Positions 33,737 to 42,263 of a DNA stretch of 48,566 bases are shown piece by piece. The stretch spans positions 1 through 48,566 of the forward strand of contig JBBDNB010000059.1 of NCBI GenBank assembly GCA_040877935.1, read 5' to 3'. The translations under genes were made by a program, and so were the position numbers. This DNA is from Chitinophagales bacterium. GTDB lineage: Bacteria; Bacteroidota; Bacteroidia; Chitinophagales; CAIOSU01. Every line of letters begins with the position of its first letter. Positions within the stretch are counted from its first letter, which is position 1. The notes under the pieces were generated by a model. That model was not told the DNA's origin. It searched no databases and worked only from the letters and a program-made list of their open reading frames with translations.

Positions 33737-35086
33737 TTAGTCGCGTTGCAGGATCAACTTGTGGAAAACAGGTTTTTTTCCTTCAGTTACCAATCGTGCT
33801 AAATAAACACCTTCTGATAAATCTGCTGTATTCAGCACTTCTTCATATGTGCTGTTGGCTTGTGCATGGCCATCAAACAATACTGCAATGCGCTGTCCGG
33901 CCATATTGAACAGTTCGAGTCTTGCCCTTACCGTTTCTGAAACAGTAAAAGTCAGATAAACTTCATTGGAAAAAGGATTGGGATAACTGCCCACATCTCC
34001 AAAGTGACCCGTTTTTTGTCCATTGGCACATGGCCCTACATAATCGCCATGGGCAAGATGAGCAGCCAATGCGCTTGAGTCAATACAAATACTGTGCTCA
34101 TTGCCCGGATTTCCGGGAGGTACGTGGCATATCAGTACTTTGTTGCTGTCGCAGGACGGCTGCGTTGATGAAGTATCAATTACCTCTACAATTACTTCAT
34201 CTGAAGAAGTACAGCCATTGGAATCAACAACCGTAAAGGTGTATGAATTTGTTACTGAATCACATACTGTAGTAGATGCTGTAGTGTCACCATTGCTCCA
34301 GGAATAATTATAAGGTGCTGTGCCTCCACTTACAGTTCCCATTAAGTCAACACAGGCGGGAGCAAAAAGCGTGGTGTCGGCTCCGGCATCTGCTACAGGT
34401 GAATCATACACCACCACATTGATGGTATCTGAAGCACTGCAGCCCAATGTGTCGGAAATTTCCACAAAATAAGTTCCGCTTTGGCTTACTGCCAGGGTTT
34501 GAGCAGTGGAGCTGTCGGACCACAGATAGCTAAATGATCCTGAACCGGCATCGAGCATCAAAGTATCGCCCGAACAAAAGGCAGTATCGCTTCCCAGATC
34601 AACAGTGCAGGGTGGAGGCGGAGGAGTGGGACAATTGCCCAGGAAACATCCGTGTGCCAAATGTGCTGGAACAGCAGGGGCACCCACACATATGCTATGT
34701 GCATTGGCCGGATTGCCTGGCGGCACGTGGCAAATCAAAACTTTGTCGTTGTTGTTTCCACAGCGTACATCCACAACTGTAACGGATACCGTATCCGATG
34801 CGGTGCAGCCATTGGAATCCGTAATGCTCACGATATAATCGGTATCTACCGTATCGCAGACGATAATGGAGGCAGTGGTATCGCCTGTACTCCATAAAAA
34901 AGAAAACGGGGCGGTCCCCGTTGCACTTGCATTTAATGTGACACAAGAATAAGGCGCATAGCCCAAATAAGTGCTTGTATCATTTCCTGCATCTACCGAG
35001 CATTGTGCCTGTAGGTGTTGAGTTGAAAAAAGAAAAACAAAAGCTGATAGAACAGAAAGGGCGAAGATTTGAGTGAGATTTTTCAT
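33737..35086 (-). CDS. Secreted Ig-like repeat protein with two CHVPPGN Cys/His motifs and T9SS sorting domain
   Basis: A 449-residue surface protein with a signal peptide ending at about QAQC29. Three Ig/PKD-like repeats (about 30-107, 160-228 and 231-303) alternate with two 34-residue units, Cys119-Cys152 and Cys320-Cys353. Each unit reads CHVPPGNP, then HSIC, HLAHG and a final Cys, with five or more conserved Cys and His. This could bind a metal ion or be held by disulfides; the motif recurs in secreted Bacteroidota proteins but its function is unknown to me. The C-terminus is a type A sorting domain (YPNPFSNEVYL, LFNMAGQRI, LSEGVYLARL). Not a cytochrome: no CxxCH. Confidence 0.82.
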   Translation of the reverse strand: MKNLTQIFALSVLSAFVFLFSTQHLQAQCSVDAGNDTSTYLGYAPYSCVTLNASATGTAPFSFLWSTGDTTASIIVCDTVDTDYIVSITDSNGCTASDTVSVTVVDVRCGNNNDKVLICHVPPGNPANAHSICVGAPAVPAHLAHGCFLGNCPTPPPPPCTVDLGSDTAFCSGDTLMLDAGSGSFSYLWSDSSTAQTLAVSQSGTYFVEISDTLGCSASDTINVVVYDSPVADAGADTTLFAPACVDLMGTVSGGTAPYNYSWSNGDTTASTTVCDSVTNSYTFTVVDSNGCTSSDEVIVEVIDTSSTQPSCDSNKVLICHVPPGNPGNEHSICIDSSALAAHLAHGDYVGPCANGQKTGHFGDVGSYPNPFSNEVYLTFTVSETVRARLELFNMAGQRIAVLFDGHAQANSTYEEVLNTADLSEGVYLARLVTEGKKPVFHKLILQRD

Positions 35087-35209
35087 AGCTGAAAGTTTTA
35101 GTGAAACTCCATTAAGTTAATGAAAATCCCTGTCTTAATCAAATTCCATTAGTGCTATGGGGCTGTTAAAAAAGACTAAGAGAGGTATTGTTGTAAACAA
35201 AAATGGATT

Positions 35210-37726
35210 TTACTGGAATAATTTATTAACCCTGCTTTTCCACTCATCTTCAAATACCACCTGAAACTCCACTTTCTTGTCAGGAAAGTCAAGATTGAGT
35301 TCTTTCCATGTTTTTTTGGCACCCATTTCATTGCACAGGGCAAATACATCCTGTTTGTATTTAGTGTCTTCATTTTTCAAGTGTAGCCCTTTGGTTTCAA
35401 GAACATACACGTTTCCATAATCATTTTCATTTTCTTTGTTGATCTCCGATGCAATGAAGTCGGGATAGATTTTATTCTTTTTCCAACCCTGAATGTGATA
35501 ATCCTGCTTGCTCATGTTTCGGTACCACCACAATAGGTTTTCTTGCTTGTCAAGGTATATTGCTACCGATCTTTCCAGCTCATTTACATTTTCTTCAGGA
35601 ACATAATCAAACAAGCTTTTCTTTACGGGTGTATTGTCATCCCTTACCAATTGTTTGTTACTTCTAACTTTTATTCTGGGTGGAATTTTGAAACCTCCCT
35701 TATCTGTGATAAGGAAAAAGCAGATTTTTTTCTCTTGTACCAATTTTTTAAAAACTTCTTCTGCAAGTCGGTTTCGTTCTTTTTCCAGTACTTTTTTAAG
35801 TTCTTCAATAATGAAAACCAAGTTGGCTGAAACAGCATCCTTATCGTAACGGTCTAAAAAGAGTTGCAAAGCTTTCTTCCCTAAGTCATGACCAATCCAC
35901 GGATTGGGAATAATATCCAGGATTTGCCTTGTTAGGAAAACATCATCAATTTCCAGTTTTCCAGTTTTTTCAAATCGGCCTTTTTCCTTGAGCAGTTCCT
36001 GTTCTTCTTCTGAAATGCCGATGATCAATTCCTGTTCCTTTCGCCTGAAATTGGAAAGTGAAACATCTTTTAAAGCATCAAGATTAACGTGGCTCCAATC
36101 TATTTCATTAAGGATATCAGCCTCAAAAATAATATCGCGCCAACTGTCTTTTTCCTGTACCACAAACTTGGGCAGGTAAATTTTGCCTTCATATTTTTTG
36201 AATGGTTCCCGATAGCGCATTTCCCTTTCAGCCAAAACTGACCCGTTGGCTTCATCACCGCTGTCAAGCGAAATGCGTCCTGCAATATCGCCCAGACCTT
36301 CGCTTTCTAAATTACTTTTGATTCCTTTTACAAGCGTAGCGGCATTTTGGCGATAGGTGTACACATAACATTCGTCCAGGTCTTTTACTTTGGTTTTTCG
36401 TGCAAATGGCTGGCGAAGAATCCTGCCAATCAACTGTGTAATTCCGGTTTGTGAGCTTGGGTTTGTCAAAATGGTCAAGATGTAGGCAAAAGAGCAGTCC
36501 CATCCTTCCTGTAAAGCATATTTGGTTATGATATACCTGATTTCGCAATCATCTGAAAACAGGTCAATGCCTTCAATGTCATTTTTGTCGCTGCTTTTTA
36601 TGGCAATGTGCTCTTTGGGAACATTGCATTGCTTGATGAGAAATTCCTTAACATCCTCTGAGTGGATGCTTTTTCCTGTTCGCTGGTCTTTTCCTGTGTT
36701 TTCTACCTGGATGAGGTTGATGGGGCGAATATAAGCACCGGTGTTCTGCTCATATTCATGTGCTTTCTTTTCAAGCTGCTTCCGCTTTTCCAATGAGCAA
36801 AGCATAGTATCTTTCCAATCCAGGCTGGATTTATTGGTCAGGTGAATATCCAATTTGATCATTTCCTCCTCATTCAATTCCCTGCCTGTAATTTCAATCA
36901 ACTTATTGGTGTTTTTCGGTGGTGTAGCAGACAACTCAATAAGCATTTTCGGGTTGAAATTCCTAATGGTATTGCGGGCATTGTCACTGTATGCTTTATG
37001 CCCTTCATCAATAATTACAATGGGTTGCAGCACTTTCAATGTATTTCCCATAGAGGTTTTTAGCGTTCTTCCAAAAGCCTCTCCTTTTTCTCCGAAATAA
37101 TCAAGGTTGGGGATTTGCTCCAACAGTGCTTCATTGGCATTGAAATTATCCTCTGATGGGAAAAAATCAGTGAAAGCACCAGAATCCTGGAATATTTTTA
37201 ATGTCTCCTTGTTTTTTCTATTGGCAGAAGGGAGCATAAGCATTAAAACAACCAGGTTTTCTTCTGTATCCAACCTGTTGAAGTGATCTGTTTTTTCCTT
37301 AATAAGCGTTTTGCCCCCACTGGAAATATCCAATGTTTGCCTATATGGATGCTCCCTATTGCGAAGGTTAATAAGGGTTTGGCTGTATATCTGGGTAGTG
37401 GGCACAATCCACAGTACAAGCCCAGTTTGTTTTTTCAAGTAGGTTTTGTTGACAAGGTCAATGCTGTGGCAAGCCAAAATGGTTTTACCTCCACCAGTAG
37501 GTACTTTGATATAAAACTCGGGCAATGGCTCACCAATCCCATTTGTACTTGAATGATAGACTTTACCAATACTCTTTTCCCATGCCTTTCTCGGAAAGTT
37601 GTAATCCATTGCCATTTCCGGGTCAAATTCAATGGCTTTCTCATACTTGCCTTTGAACTCGGAAAGGGCCAAAAGGTATTCCCTCAGCCTTTCAATTACT
37701 TTCTTTTGGTATTCTTTTAATTCCAT
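35210..37726 (-). CDS. res: Type III restriction-modification system, restriction subunit
   Basis: Translocase-nuclease of a type III R-M system, active only with Mod. The 838-residue protein has helicase motifs in order: Walker A PTGGGKT (76-82), DEGH box (240-243), SATPP (266-270), then QEGWDCSFAYIL and QLIGRILRQPFARKT of the second RecA lobe. Near the C-terminus DFIA followed by YVLETKGLHL forms a PD-(D/E)XK nuclease core. Its start overlaps the mod stop by one base (TAATG). DNA cleavage would need two inversely oriented sites, as in the family. Confidence 0.92.
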   Translation of the reverse strand: MELKEYQKKVIERLREYLLALSEFKGKYEKAIEFDPEMAMDYNFPRKAWEKSIGKVYHSSTNGIGEPLPEFYIKVPTGGGKTILACHSIDLVNKTYLKKQTGLVLWIVPTTQIYSQTLINLRNREHPYRQTLDISSGGKTLIKEKTDHFNRLDTEENLVVLMLMLPSANRKNKETLKIFQDSGAFTDFFPSEDNFNANEALLEQIPNLDYFGEKGEAFGRTLKTSMGNTLKVLQPIVIIDEGHKAYSDNARNTIRNFNPKMLIELSATPPKNTNKLIEITGRELNEEEMIKLDIHLTNKSSLDWKDTMLCSLEKRKQLEKKAHEYEQNTGAYIRPINLIQVENTGKDQRTGKSIHSEDVKEFLIKQCNVPKEHIAIKSSDKNDIEGIDLFSDDCEIRYIITKYALQEGWDCSFAYILTILTNPSSQTGITQLIGRILRQPFARKTKVKDLDECYVYTYRQNAATLVKGIKSNLESEGLGDIAGRISLDSGDEANGSVLAEREMRYREPFKKYEGKIYLPKFVVQEKDSWRDIIFEADILNEIDWSHVNLDALKDVSLSNFRRKEQELIIGISEEEQELLKEKGRFEKTGKLEIDDVFLTRQILDIIPNPWIGHDLGKKALQLFLDRYDKDAVSANLVFIIEELKKVLEKERNRLAEEVFKKLVQEKKICFFLITDKGGFKIPPRIKVRSNKQLVRDDNTPVKKSLFDYVPEENVNELERSVAIYLDKQENLLWWYRNMSKQDYHIQGWKKNKIYPDFIASEINKENENDYGNVYVLETKGLHLKNEDTKYKQDVFALCNEMGAKKTWKELNLDFPDKKVEFQVVFEDEWKSRVNKLFQ

Positions 37727-39465
37727 TAGCCTTTCATTTTATAAATTTCAAAAGGCAACTGACAAAAATCTATGCGCAATTCCAGCAAGGTATGCGTATC
37801 CACAAATTTGGCGGGCGCAAAGACCAGTCGTTTCCTCCCTTCGCTACCGCTACGGGAGGCAGGCTTGCCATTGTGGGCTCCCAATGACCTGGCACGCTCC
37901 AAAGTAAGGGCAGTTGATTTCAAGTATTCCAGATCAGGTTTGTAAAACAGGTAAACTTCATAATCCTTGCTGCTGCCGATGAAGTTTGTCTTTTTATCCA
38001 GTTGATCTGCATTGAACTCCTCTCCTGTTGCGGTATAAAACAGATAGCGCGCAAAATCCTCATAAGAAGGGAGATTTTCTCCGTGCAGGATGCTTTCCAT
38101 TTCTATGGGATCGCCCAGTTCAAAATAGCTGAATGTGCCGCCTGTTCCTTCTTTAAAGTTCTTGGACGATGGTACACCTTTGATAACACGCCTTACTCTT
38201 TCTGCAGTAATTTCATTGGCATAATCTTCCATTTCCACCAAAATAAACTTGCGATTGCCACCATCTTCCTTGTTCAGGTCTAAAACGGCATGGGCGGTAG
38301 TACCAGAACCTGCAAAAGAATCAAGAACGATATCATTTTCATCAAGCACTAAGTCAAAAACCTCGCTCAACACATCTCTACTCTTTGGAAAGTCAAATTG
38401 TTTAGAGCCAAGAATTTCCTTTACAGCAGCAGAGGCAGCTCTACCATCACGATAAAAAACAGACCCGAATGGTTCTTTTGTTACGTCCTTAAGGTATGTT
38501 TTACGACATGGAACGGTAGATTCATCTGGCCCAAAATGAATTCTTGGTGGATTTTCAGCCAAGGCTTTCTTTGTTCGCTCTTCATCCCATCGCCAACCAG
38601 TGGATGGTTTTTTGCATGGCTTCTTTGTGACAGGATGAATTATGTCATATCTCGGTCGATTTTTTCTGCCATCATCTGGTCCAGCAAAATTATCTGGAAA
38701 GTATAATCCTCTTTCATCCGAAAAGCTATAGTGTTTATGCCTTCTCTTTTCATCTTCCTTTGGCAAAGAACTATACCAAAATTGCATTTCTTCACGAATC
38801 TTATCGTGATCCTCCTTGTACTTTTTCCTTAGCTTGGAATAATAATCTAAAACCTCATCAACACCGTCTTTGAACTTTCGCCAGTTACCTAATTTTAAGT
38901 TCTCTTTTTTATTCTTGGTGTAAACGAGAATGTATTCATGGATTCCAGCGATAAGCTTTGCATCACCTCTTTTTGATTTTTGCCAAACAATATCCGCTAC
39001 GTAATTGTCTTCGCTGAATATTTCGTCCATCAGGCATTTTAGTCTGTGTAATTCATTATCATCAATGGAAATAAAAATAACGCCATCCTCACTTAGTAAT
39101 TCACGCAACAACTTTAATCTTGGCATCATCATACAGAGCCATTTGTCGTGCCGGGTCAGGTCGTCCTTGTCCACCACTTTGCCCAGCCAATCTTTTATCA
39201 TAGGGCTGTTAACATTATCATTGTATGCCCATGCTTCATTTCCGGTATTATAGGGCGGATCAATGTATATGCACTTGACCTTTCCGGCATAGTTGGGCAA
39301 AAGGGCTTTCAGGGCTTTGAGGTTGTCGCCCTGCACAATCAGGTTGTCGTATAAGGAAACATTGTCCGTCAGGCTCTTTTCCTTTTTTGGCACCAATTGG
39401 TGAAATTTCACCGCCAGGTGGTGGTTCTGTACAAATGTTTTTCCTTTGAAATTGAGTGTTGGCAT
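37726..39465 (-). CDS. mod: Type III restriction-modification system, adenine methyltransferase subunit
   Basis: Methylates adenine N6 at the recognition site and confers specificity on the R-M complex. The 579-residue protein has DPPYNTG (69-75) before FAGSGTT (383-389), the beta-class order; the region between holds the target-recognition domain. Residues about 527-543 (SLGAHNGKPASRSGSEGRK) look like an in-frame insertion that coincides with a DNA palindrome, just before the conserved LVFAPAKFVDTHTL tail. mod follows the XRE regulator by one base and overlaps res by one. Confidence 0.92.
   Translation of the reverse strand: MPTLNFKGKTFVQNHHLAVKFHQLVPKKEKSLTDNVSLYDNLIVQGDNLKALKALLPNYAGKVKCIYIDPPYNTGNEAWAYNDNVNSPMIKDWLGKVVDKDDLTRHDKWLCMMMPRLKLLRELLSEDGVIFISIDDNELHRLKCLMDEIFSEDNYVADIVWQKSKRGDAKLIAGIHEYILVYTKNKKENLKLGNWRKFKDGVDEVLDYYSKLRKKYKEDHDKIREEMQFWYSSLPKEDEKRRHKHYSFSDERGLYFPDNFAGPDDGRKNRPRYDIIHPVTKKPCKKPSTGWRWDEERTKKALAENPPRIHFGPDESTVPCRKTYLKDVTKEPFGSVFYRDGRAASAAVKEILGSKQFDFPKSRDVLSEVFDLVLDENDIVLDSFAGSGTTAHAVLDLNKEDGGNRKFILVEMEDYANEITAERVRRVIKGVPSSKNFKEGTGGTFSYFELGDPIEMESILHGENLPSYEDFARYLFYTATGEEFNADQLDKKTNFIGSSKDYEVYLFYKPDLEYLKSTALTLERARSLGAHNGKPASRSGSEGRKRLVFAPAKFVDTHTLLELRIDFCQLPFEIYKMKG
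37834..37859. repeat. Palindrome inside the mod coding sequence
   Basis: CCTCCC (37834-37839) and GGGAGG (37854-37859) flank a partly paired core, TTCGCTACCGCTAC. It encodes part of the SGSEGRK insertion near the Mod C-terminus and leaves the frame open. The same sequence style is one I associate with intergenic repeats in Bacteroidota (from memory). Confidence 0.5.
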
Positions 39466-39466
39466 A

Positions 39467-39772
39467 TTAATTCCTTTTCTTTTTATTGTATGTTATTTTC
39501 TCTTCTGCCACCTTCAAAGCCTCCTTTGCTAATTTCTCTCCCTCAATTTCATAAACAATCCGGTCGCTCAACCAAGCAATTAGCATTTCTTTTTTATTGG
39601 CTCCAAAATATTTTGCCAACTTTTCCACTTGTTCCTTGCTCGGTTTTCGTTGCCCCGTTTCTATCTTGCTCATTATTGCCTGGTCAACTTGAAGGTAAGC
39701 TGCCAATACACGCAAGGGGTCTCCTTTTTCTTCCCGCAATCTGCGGATCATTTTACCAACACTTTCTGTCAT
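39467..39772 (-). CDS. XRE-family regulator of the type III R-M operon (controller-like)
   Basis: A 101-residue DNA-binding protein with an N-terminal XRE helix-turn-helix (about 8-62: GKMIRRLREEKGDPLRVLAA, IMSKIETGQRKPSKEQVEKL), where LRVLAAYLQVDQAIMSKIETG is the HTH. The C-terminal 35 residues are helical and basic. It is the first gene of the operon, one base before mod, and an inverted repeat lies 16 bp before its start, so it probably times or limits expression of the R-M genes like C proteins do in type II systems. Dedicated regulators are less usual for type III. Confidence 0.8.
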   Translation of the reverse strand: MTESVGKMIRRLREEKGDPLRVLAAYLQVDQAIMSKIETGQRKPSKEQVEKLAKYFGANKKEMLIAWLSDRIVYEIEGEKLAKEALKVAEEKITYNKKKRN

Positions 39773-39787
39773 TGAAAATTTAATTCA

Positions 39788-39802
39788 TGACAAATATTGT
39801 CA
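39788..39802. promoter_or_regulatory. Operator-like inverted repeat before the R-M regulator
   Basis: TGACAA-ATA-TTGTCA, a perfect 6-bp inverted repeat with a 3-bp spacer, ends 16 bp upstream of the regulator start. Its size fits a dimeric XRE protein; autoregulation is inferred. Confidence 0.55.
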
Positions 39803-39846
39803 ACAATGGGGAAAAATCAAAAATTAAAAAAGGAAAGTTATAAACA

Positions 39847-41484
39847 TTAAGAGAGATACTTCCCAACCAACGGCATTCTTCTGCCCATACCGAATGCTTT
39901 GGGGGAAACCCTTAGAATTGGAGGGGTCTGGAATCTTTTGTACTCGGTGGTATTTACCATTTTCAGCACCCTTTTTACCAATTCTGCATTAAAACCGGCA
40001 TTTATCAGCTCTTTGGGCCCCTGTCGTTTTTCAATGTACTGAAAAAGCAGCTCGTCCAATATTTTGTAATCGGGCAAAGAATCGCTGTCTTTCTGATCGG
40101 GGCGCAATTCGGCAGAGGGTGCTTTTTCTATAATGTTGCGCGGTATGATCTCCTCATCTTCATTGATGAATTCGGCCAGTTCATACACTTCGGTTTTATA
40201 CACATCGCCCAAAACGGAAAGTCCGCCACACATATCGCCATATAAAGTGCCATAGCCCACAGCAGCCTCACTTTTATTGGAAGTATTGAGCAGGATATTT
40301 CCAAATTTATTGGACAGCGCCATCAGCAAAACACCCCTGGTCCGGGCTTGTATGTTTTCTTCTGCCAGGCCAAATTTCAAGCCTTCAAAAAAAGGTTTCA
40401 GGACTTTTAGGTAAGTGTCAAATAATTCCTGAATACTGATTTTATCGTACTTTATGTCCAGTCTCTTTACCAGCTCTACTGAATCATTGACCGAATGCTC
40501 ACTGGAAAAATCCGAAGGCATTAGGACGGCCCAAACATTTTCTTTGCCCAATGCCCTTTCTGCCAATACCAGCGTAAGCGCGGAATCAATACCGCCTGAT
40601 AGACCAAGGATGGCTTTTTGAAAACCCAGCTTTTTGAAATAATCGCGAATGCCCAAAATCAGCGCATCGTGTATTTTGGAAATTTTTCCCGAATCCGGGA
40701 ATTCGCCACCACTGCTTTCTGCCAATTTCCCAGTGTCAATTATTTCAAAATCTTCCCTGAACGAAGCCAGTTGCCTTACAATTTTACCTTCTTTATTGCT
40801 CACCAGTGAAGTGCCGTCAAAAATCAATTCAGTTTGTGCGCCTACATGATTCACATATATAGCAGGAGTTCCATAGCGTTGATTATTGGCCTTTAAAATT
40901 TTCTTTCGCACATCAGCCTGATCATAATCAAAAGGGGAAGCAGAAAGATTGATAATCAAATCAGCCTTTTGGGCATTCATTTCATCGAGCGGACAAGTTA
41001 TATACATGGGATTTTCATTGCCAATATTCCAAATGTCCTCACAGATACTTACTGCAATTTTTTGCCCTTTAAATTCTAAAAGCTGAAAATCTTTATTGGG
41101 CTCAAAATAGCGGTATTCATCAAAAATATCGTAGGTAGGCAAAAGGGTTTTTTTGAAAATCTGTTTAACTTTTCCTTCAGCCAAAAAACAGGCAGCATTA
41201 AAAAGCGGTTTGCCGGTACTGGCCGTATTTCTCATCGGAGTACCTACCAATGCAGCAATGGACTGGCAATGCTTGGCAATCTGCTCAATTGCAACAGCAC
41301 ATTTATTTATAAAATCATCAAACTCCAGGAAATCACGAGGTGGATAGCCGCAAATAGCAAGTTCTGAAAAAACAACAAGGTCTGCGCCTTCATTTTTTCC
41401 CCGCTCTATTTGCTCGATTATTTTTCTGCTGTTTTCTTCAAAATTACCAATGTGGTAATTCAGTTGCGCCAGAGCAATTTTCAT
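39847..41484 (-). CDS. nadE: Glutamine-dependent NAD+ synthetase
   Basis: Makes NAD+ from nicotinic acid adenine dinucleotide, ATP and glutamine. The 545-residue protein joins an N-terminal nitrilase-type glutaminase (Glu41, Lys112, Cys148 in the contexts FSELAICGYPPR, KTLLPTYD and VSICEDIW) to a C-terminal synthetase with the PP-loop SGGIDS (296-301). Later motifs include LNTSNKSEAAVGYGTLYGD. It lies beside a beta-barrel gene and gldB; nadE-gldB linkage is known in gliding Bacteroidota. Confidence 0.96.
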   Translation of the reverse strand: MKIALAQLNYHIGNFEENSRKIIEQIERGKNEGADLVVFSELAICGYPPRDFLEFDDFINKCAVAIEQIAKHCQSIAALVGTPMRNTASTGKPLFNAACFLAEGKVKQIFKKTLLPTYDIFDEYRYFEPNKDFQLLEFKGQKIAVSICEDIWNIGNENPMYITCPLDEMNAQKADLIINLSASPFDYDQADVRKKILKANNQRYGTPAIYVNHVGAQTELIFDGTSLVSNKEGKIVRQLASFREDFEIIDTGKLAESSGGEFPDSGKISKIHDALILGIRDYFKKLGFQKAILGLSGGIDSALTLVLAERALGKENVWAVLMPSDFSSEHSVNDSVELVKRLDIKYDKISIQELFDTYLKVLKPFFEGLKFGLAEENIQARTRGVLLMALSNKFGNILLNTSNKSEAAVGYGTLYGDMCGGLSVLGDVYKTEVYELAEFINEDEEIIPRNIIEKAPSAELRPDQKDSDSLPDYKILDELLFQYIEKRQGPKELINAGFNAELVKRVLKMVNTTEYKRFQTPPILRVSPKAFGMGRRMPLVGKYLS

Positions 41485-41547
41485 TTATTTTCCCTGTCTT
41501 TATTTTGATAAAAATATTCTCAATGGTTATCCCTAATACAGTATTTA

Positions 41548-42231
41548 TTAAAAGATCACCGCTGCTCTCAGCCCCATATTGTTTATGAAAATTTTGTCTT
41601 CATCATTGTCTTTAATGATATTTACAAAACCATTATTGTAGAATAGTCCAGCCTGAATCTTAGTTCGGGTGCCCAGAGAATATTCAATACCTGCACCAAT
41701 ATGCAAGCTCATATTGTAGAATTGTGAGCGAATGCCGAGTTCATTGTCTTTTTTGGTAATATTCACAGTTTCGTTAAATTGATATGGATCCGCTCTTTCA
41801 GCATCTGCCGAGCCCTTTATCCTGAATTGATTGATTATCCCAAATTCCCCGTAATAAGTGATATAACCCATTTCATTGGTTTTTAGCTTAAGATATAGCG
41901 GCAAGTTGATGTAATGCAGGCTCATTTTTACACGAGTATCACCAAGTGTGTCAAGACTGTTGTTTGTATATGTCATGGTGCCTCCCTGCAACATAACGGA
42001 TAAGCCGGTTGACAAAGCATAGTTTTCGGTAAAATGTATATCTGTCAATACCCCATATTCAATTCCAAATTTTGCCTTATTGCGTTCGATATTACCATTA
42101 TCGATTCGCAACCAGGAAACGATCGGGTTGGCCATTAAGCCAATACTTACCTTCTGATCCACTCTTGCCTGAACCAATGTAGATACAAAAAGTAATAGTA
42201 TAATTGCAGTAAGTTTTTTTTGGAATTTCAT
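41548..42231 (-). CDS. Outer-membrane beta-barrel protein, PorT-like
   Basis: A 227-residue protein with a signal peptide (MKFQKKLTAIILLLFVSTLV, cut near QARVDQ) and alternating polar-hydrophobic strands ending in an aromatic-type terminal strand (LRAAVIF). Segments such as FGIEYGVLTDIHFTENYALS and IGAGIEYSLGTRTKIQAGL suggest an eight-strand barrel of the outer-membrane-protein beta-barrel families common in Bacteroidota. The ATG at 42231 is preferred to that at 42240 for a better signal peptide. It is divergent from gldB with only a few dozen bases between. Function is unknown. Confidence 0.75.
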   Translation of the reverse strand: MKFQKKLTAIILLLFVSTLVQARVDQKVSIGLMANPIVSWLRIDNGNIERNKAKFGIEYGVLTDIHFTENYALSTGLSVMLQGGTMTYTNNSLDTLGDTRVKMSLHYINLPLYLKLKTNEMGYITYYGEFGIINQFRIKGSADAERADPYQFNETVNITKKDNELGIRSQFYNMSLHIGAGIEYSLGTRTKIQAGLFYNNGFVNIIKDNDEDKIFINNMGLRAAVIF

Positions 42232-42263
42232 AACAGCCATTTTTAATTATTCAATCGTAATAA

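Noticed and set aside
34028-34732. CHVPPGN units as heme-binding sites
   Set aside because: No CxxCH motif is present, so c-type heme attachment is not supported.
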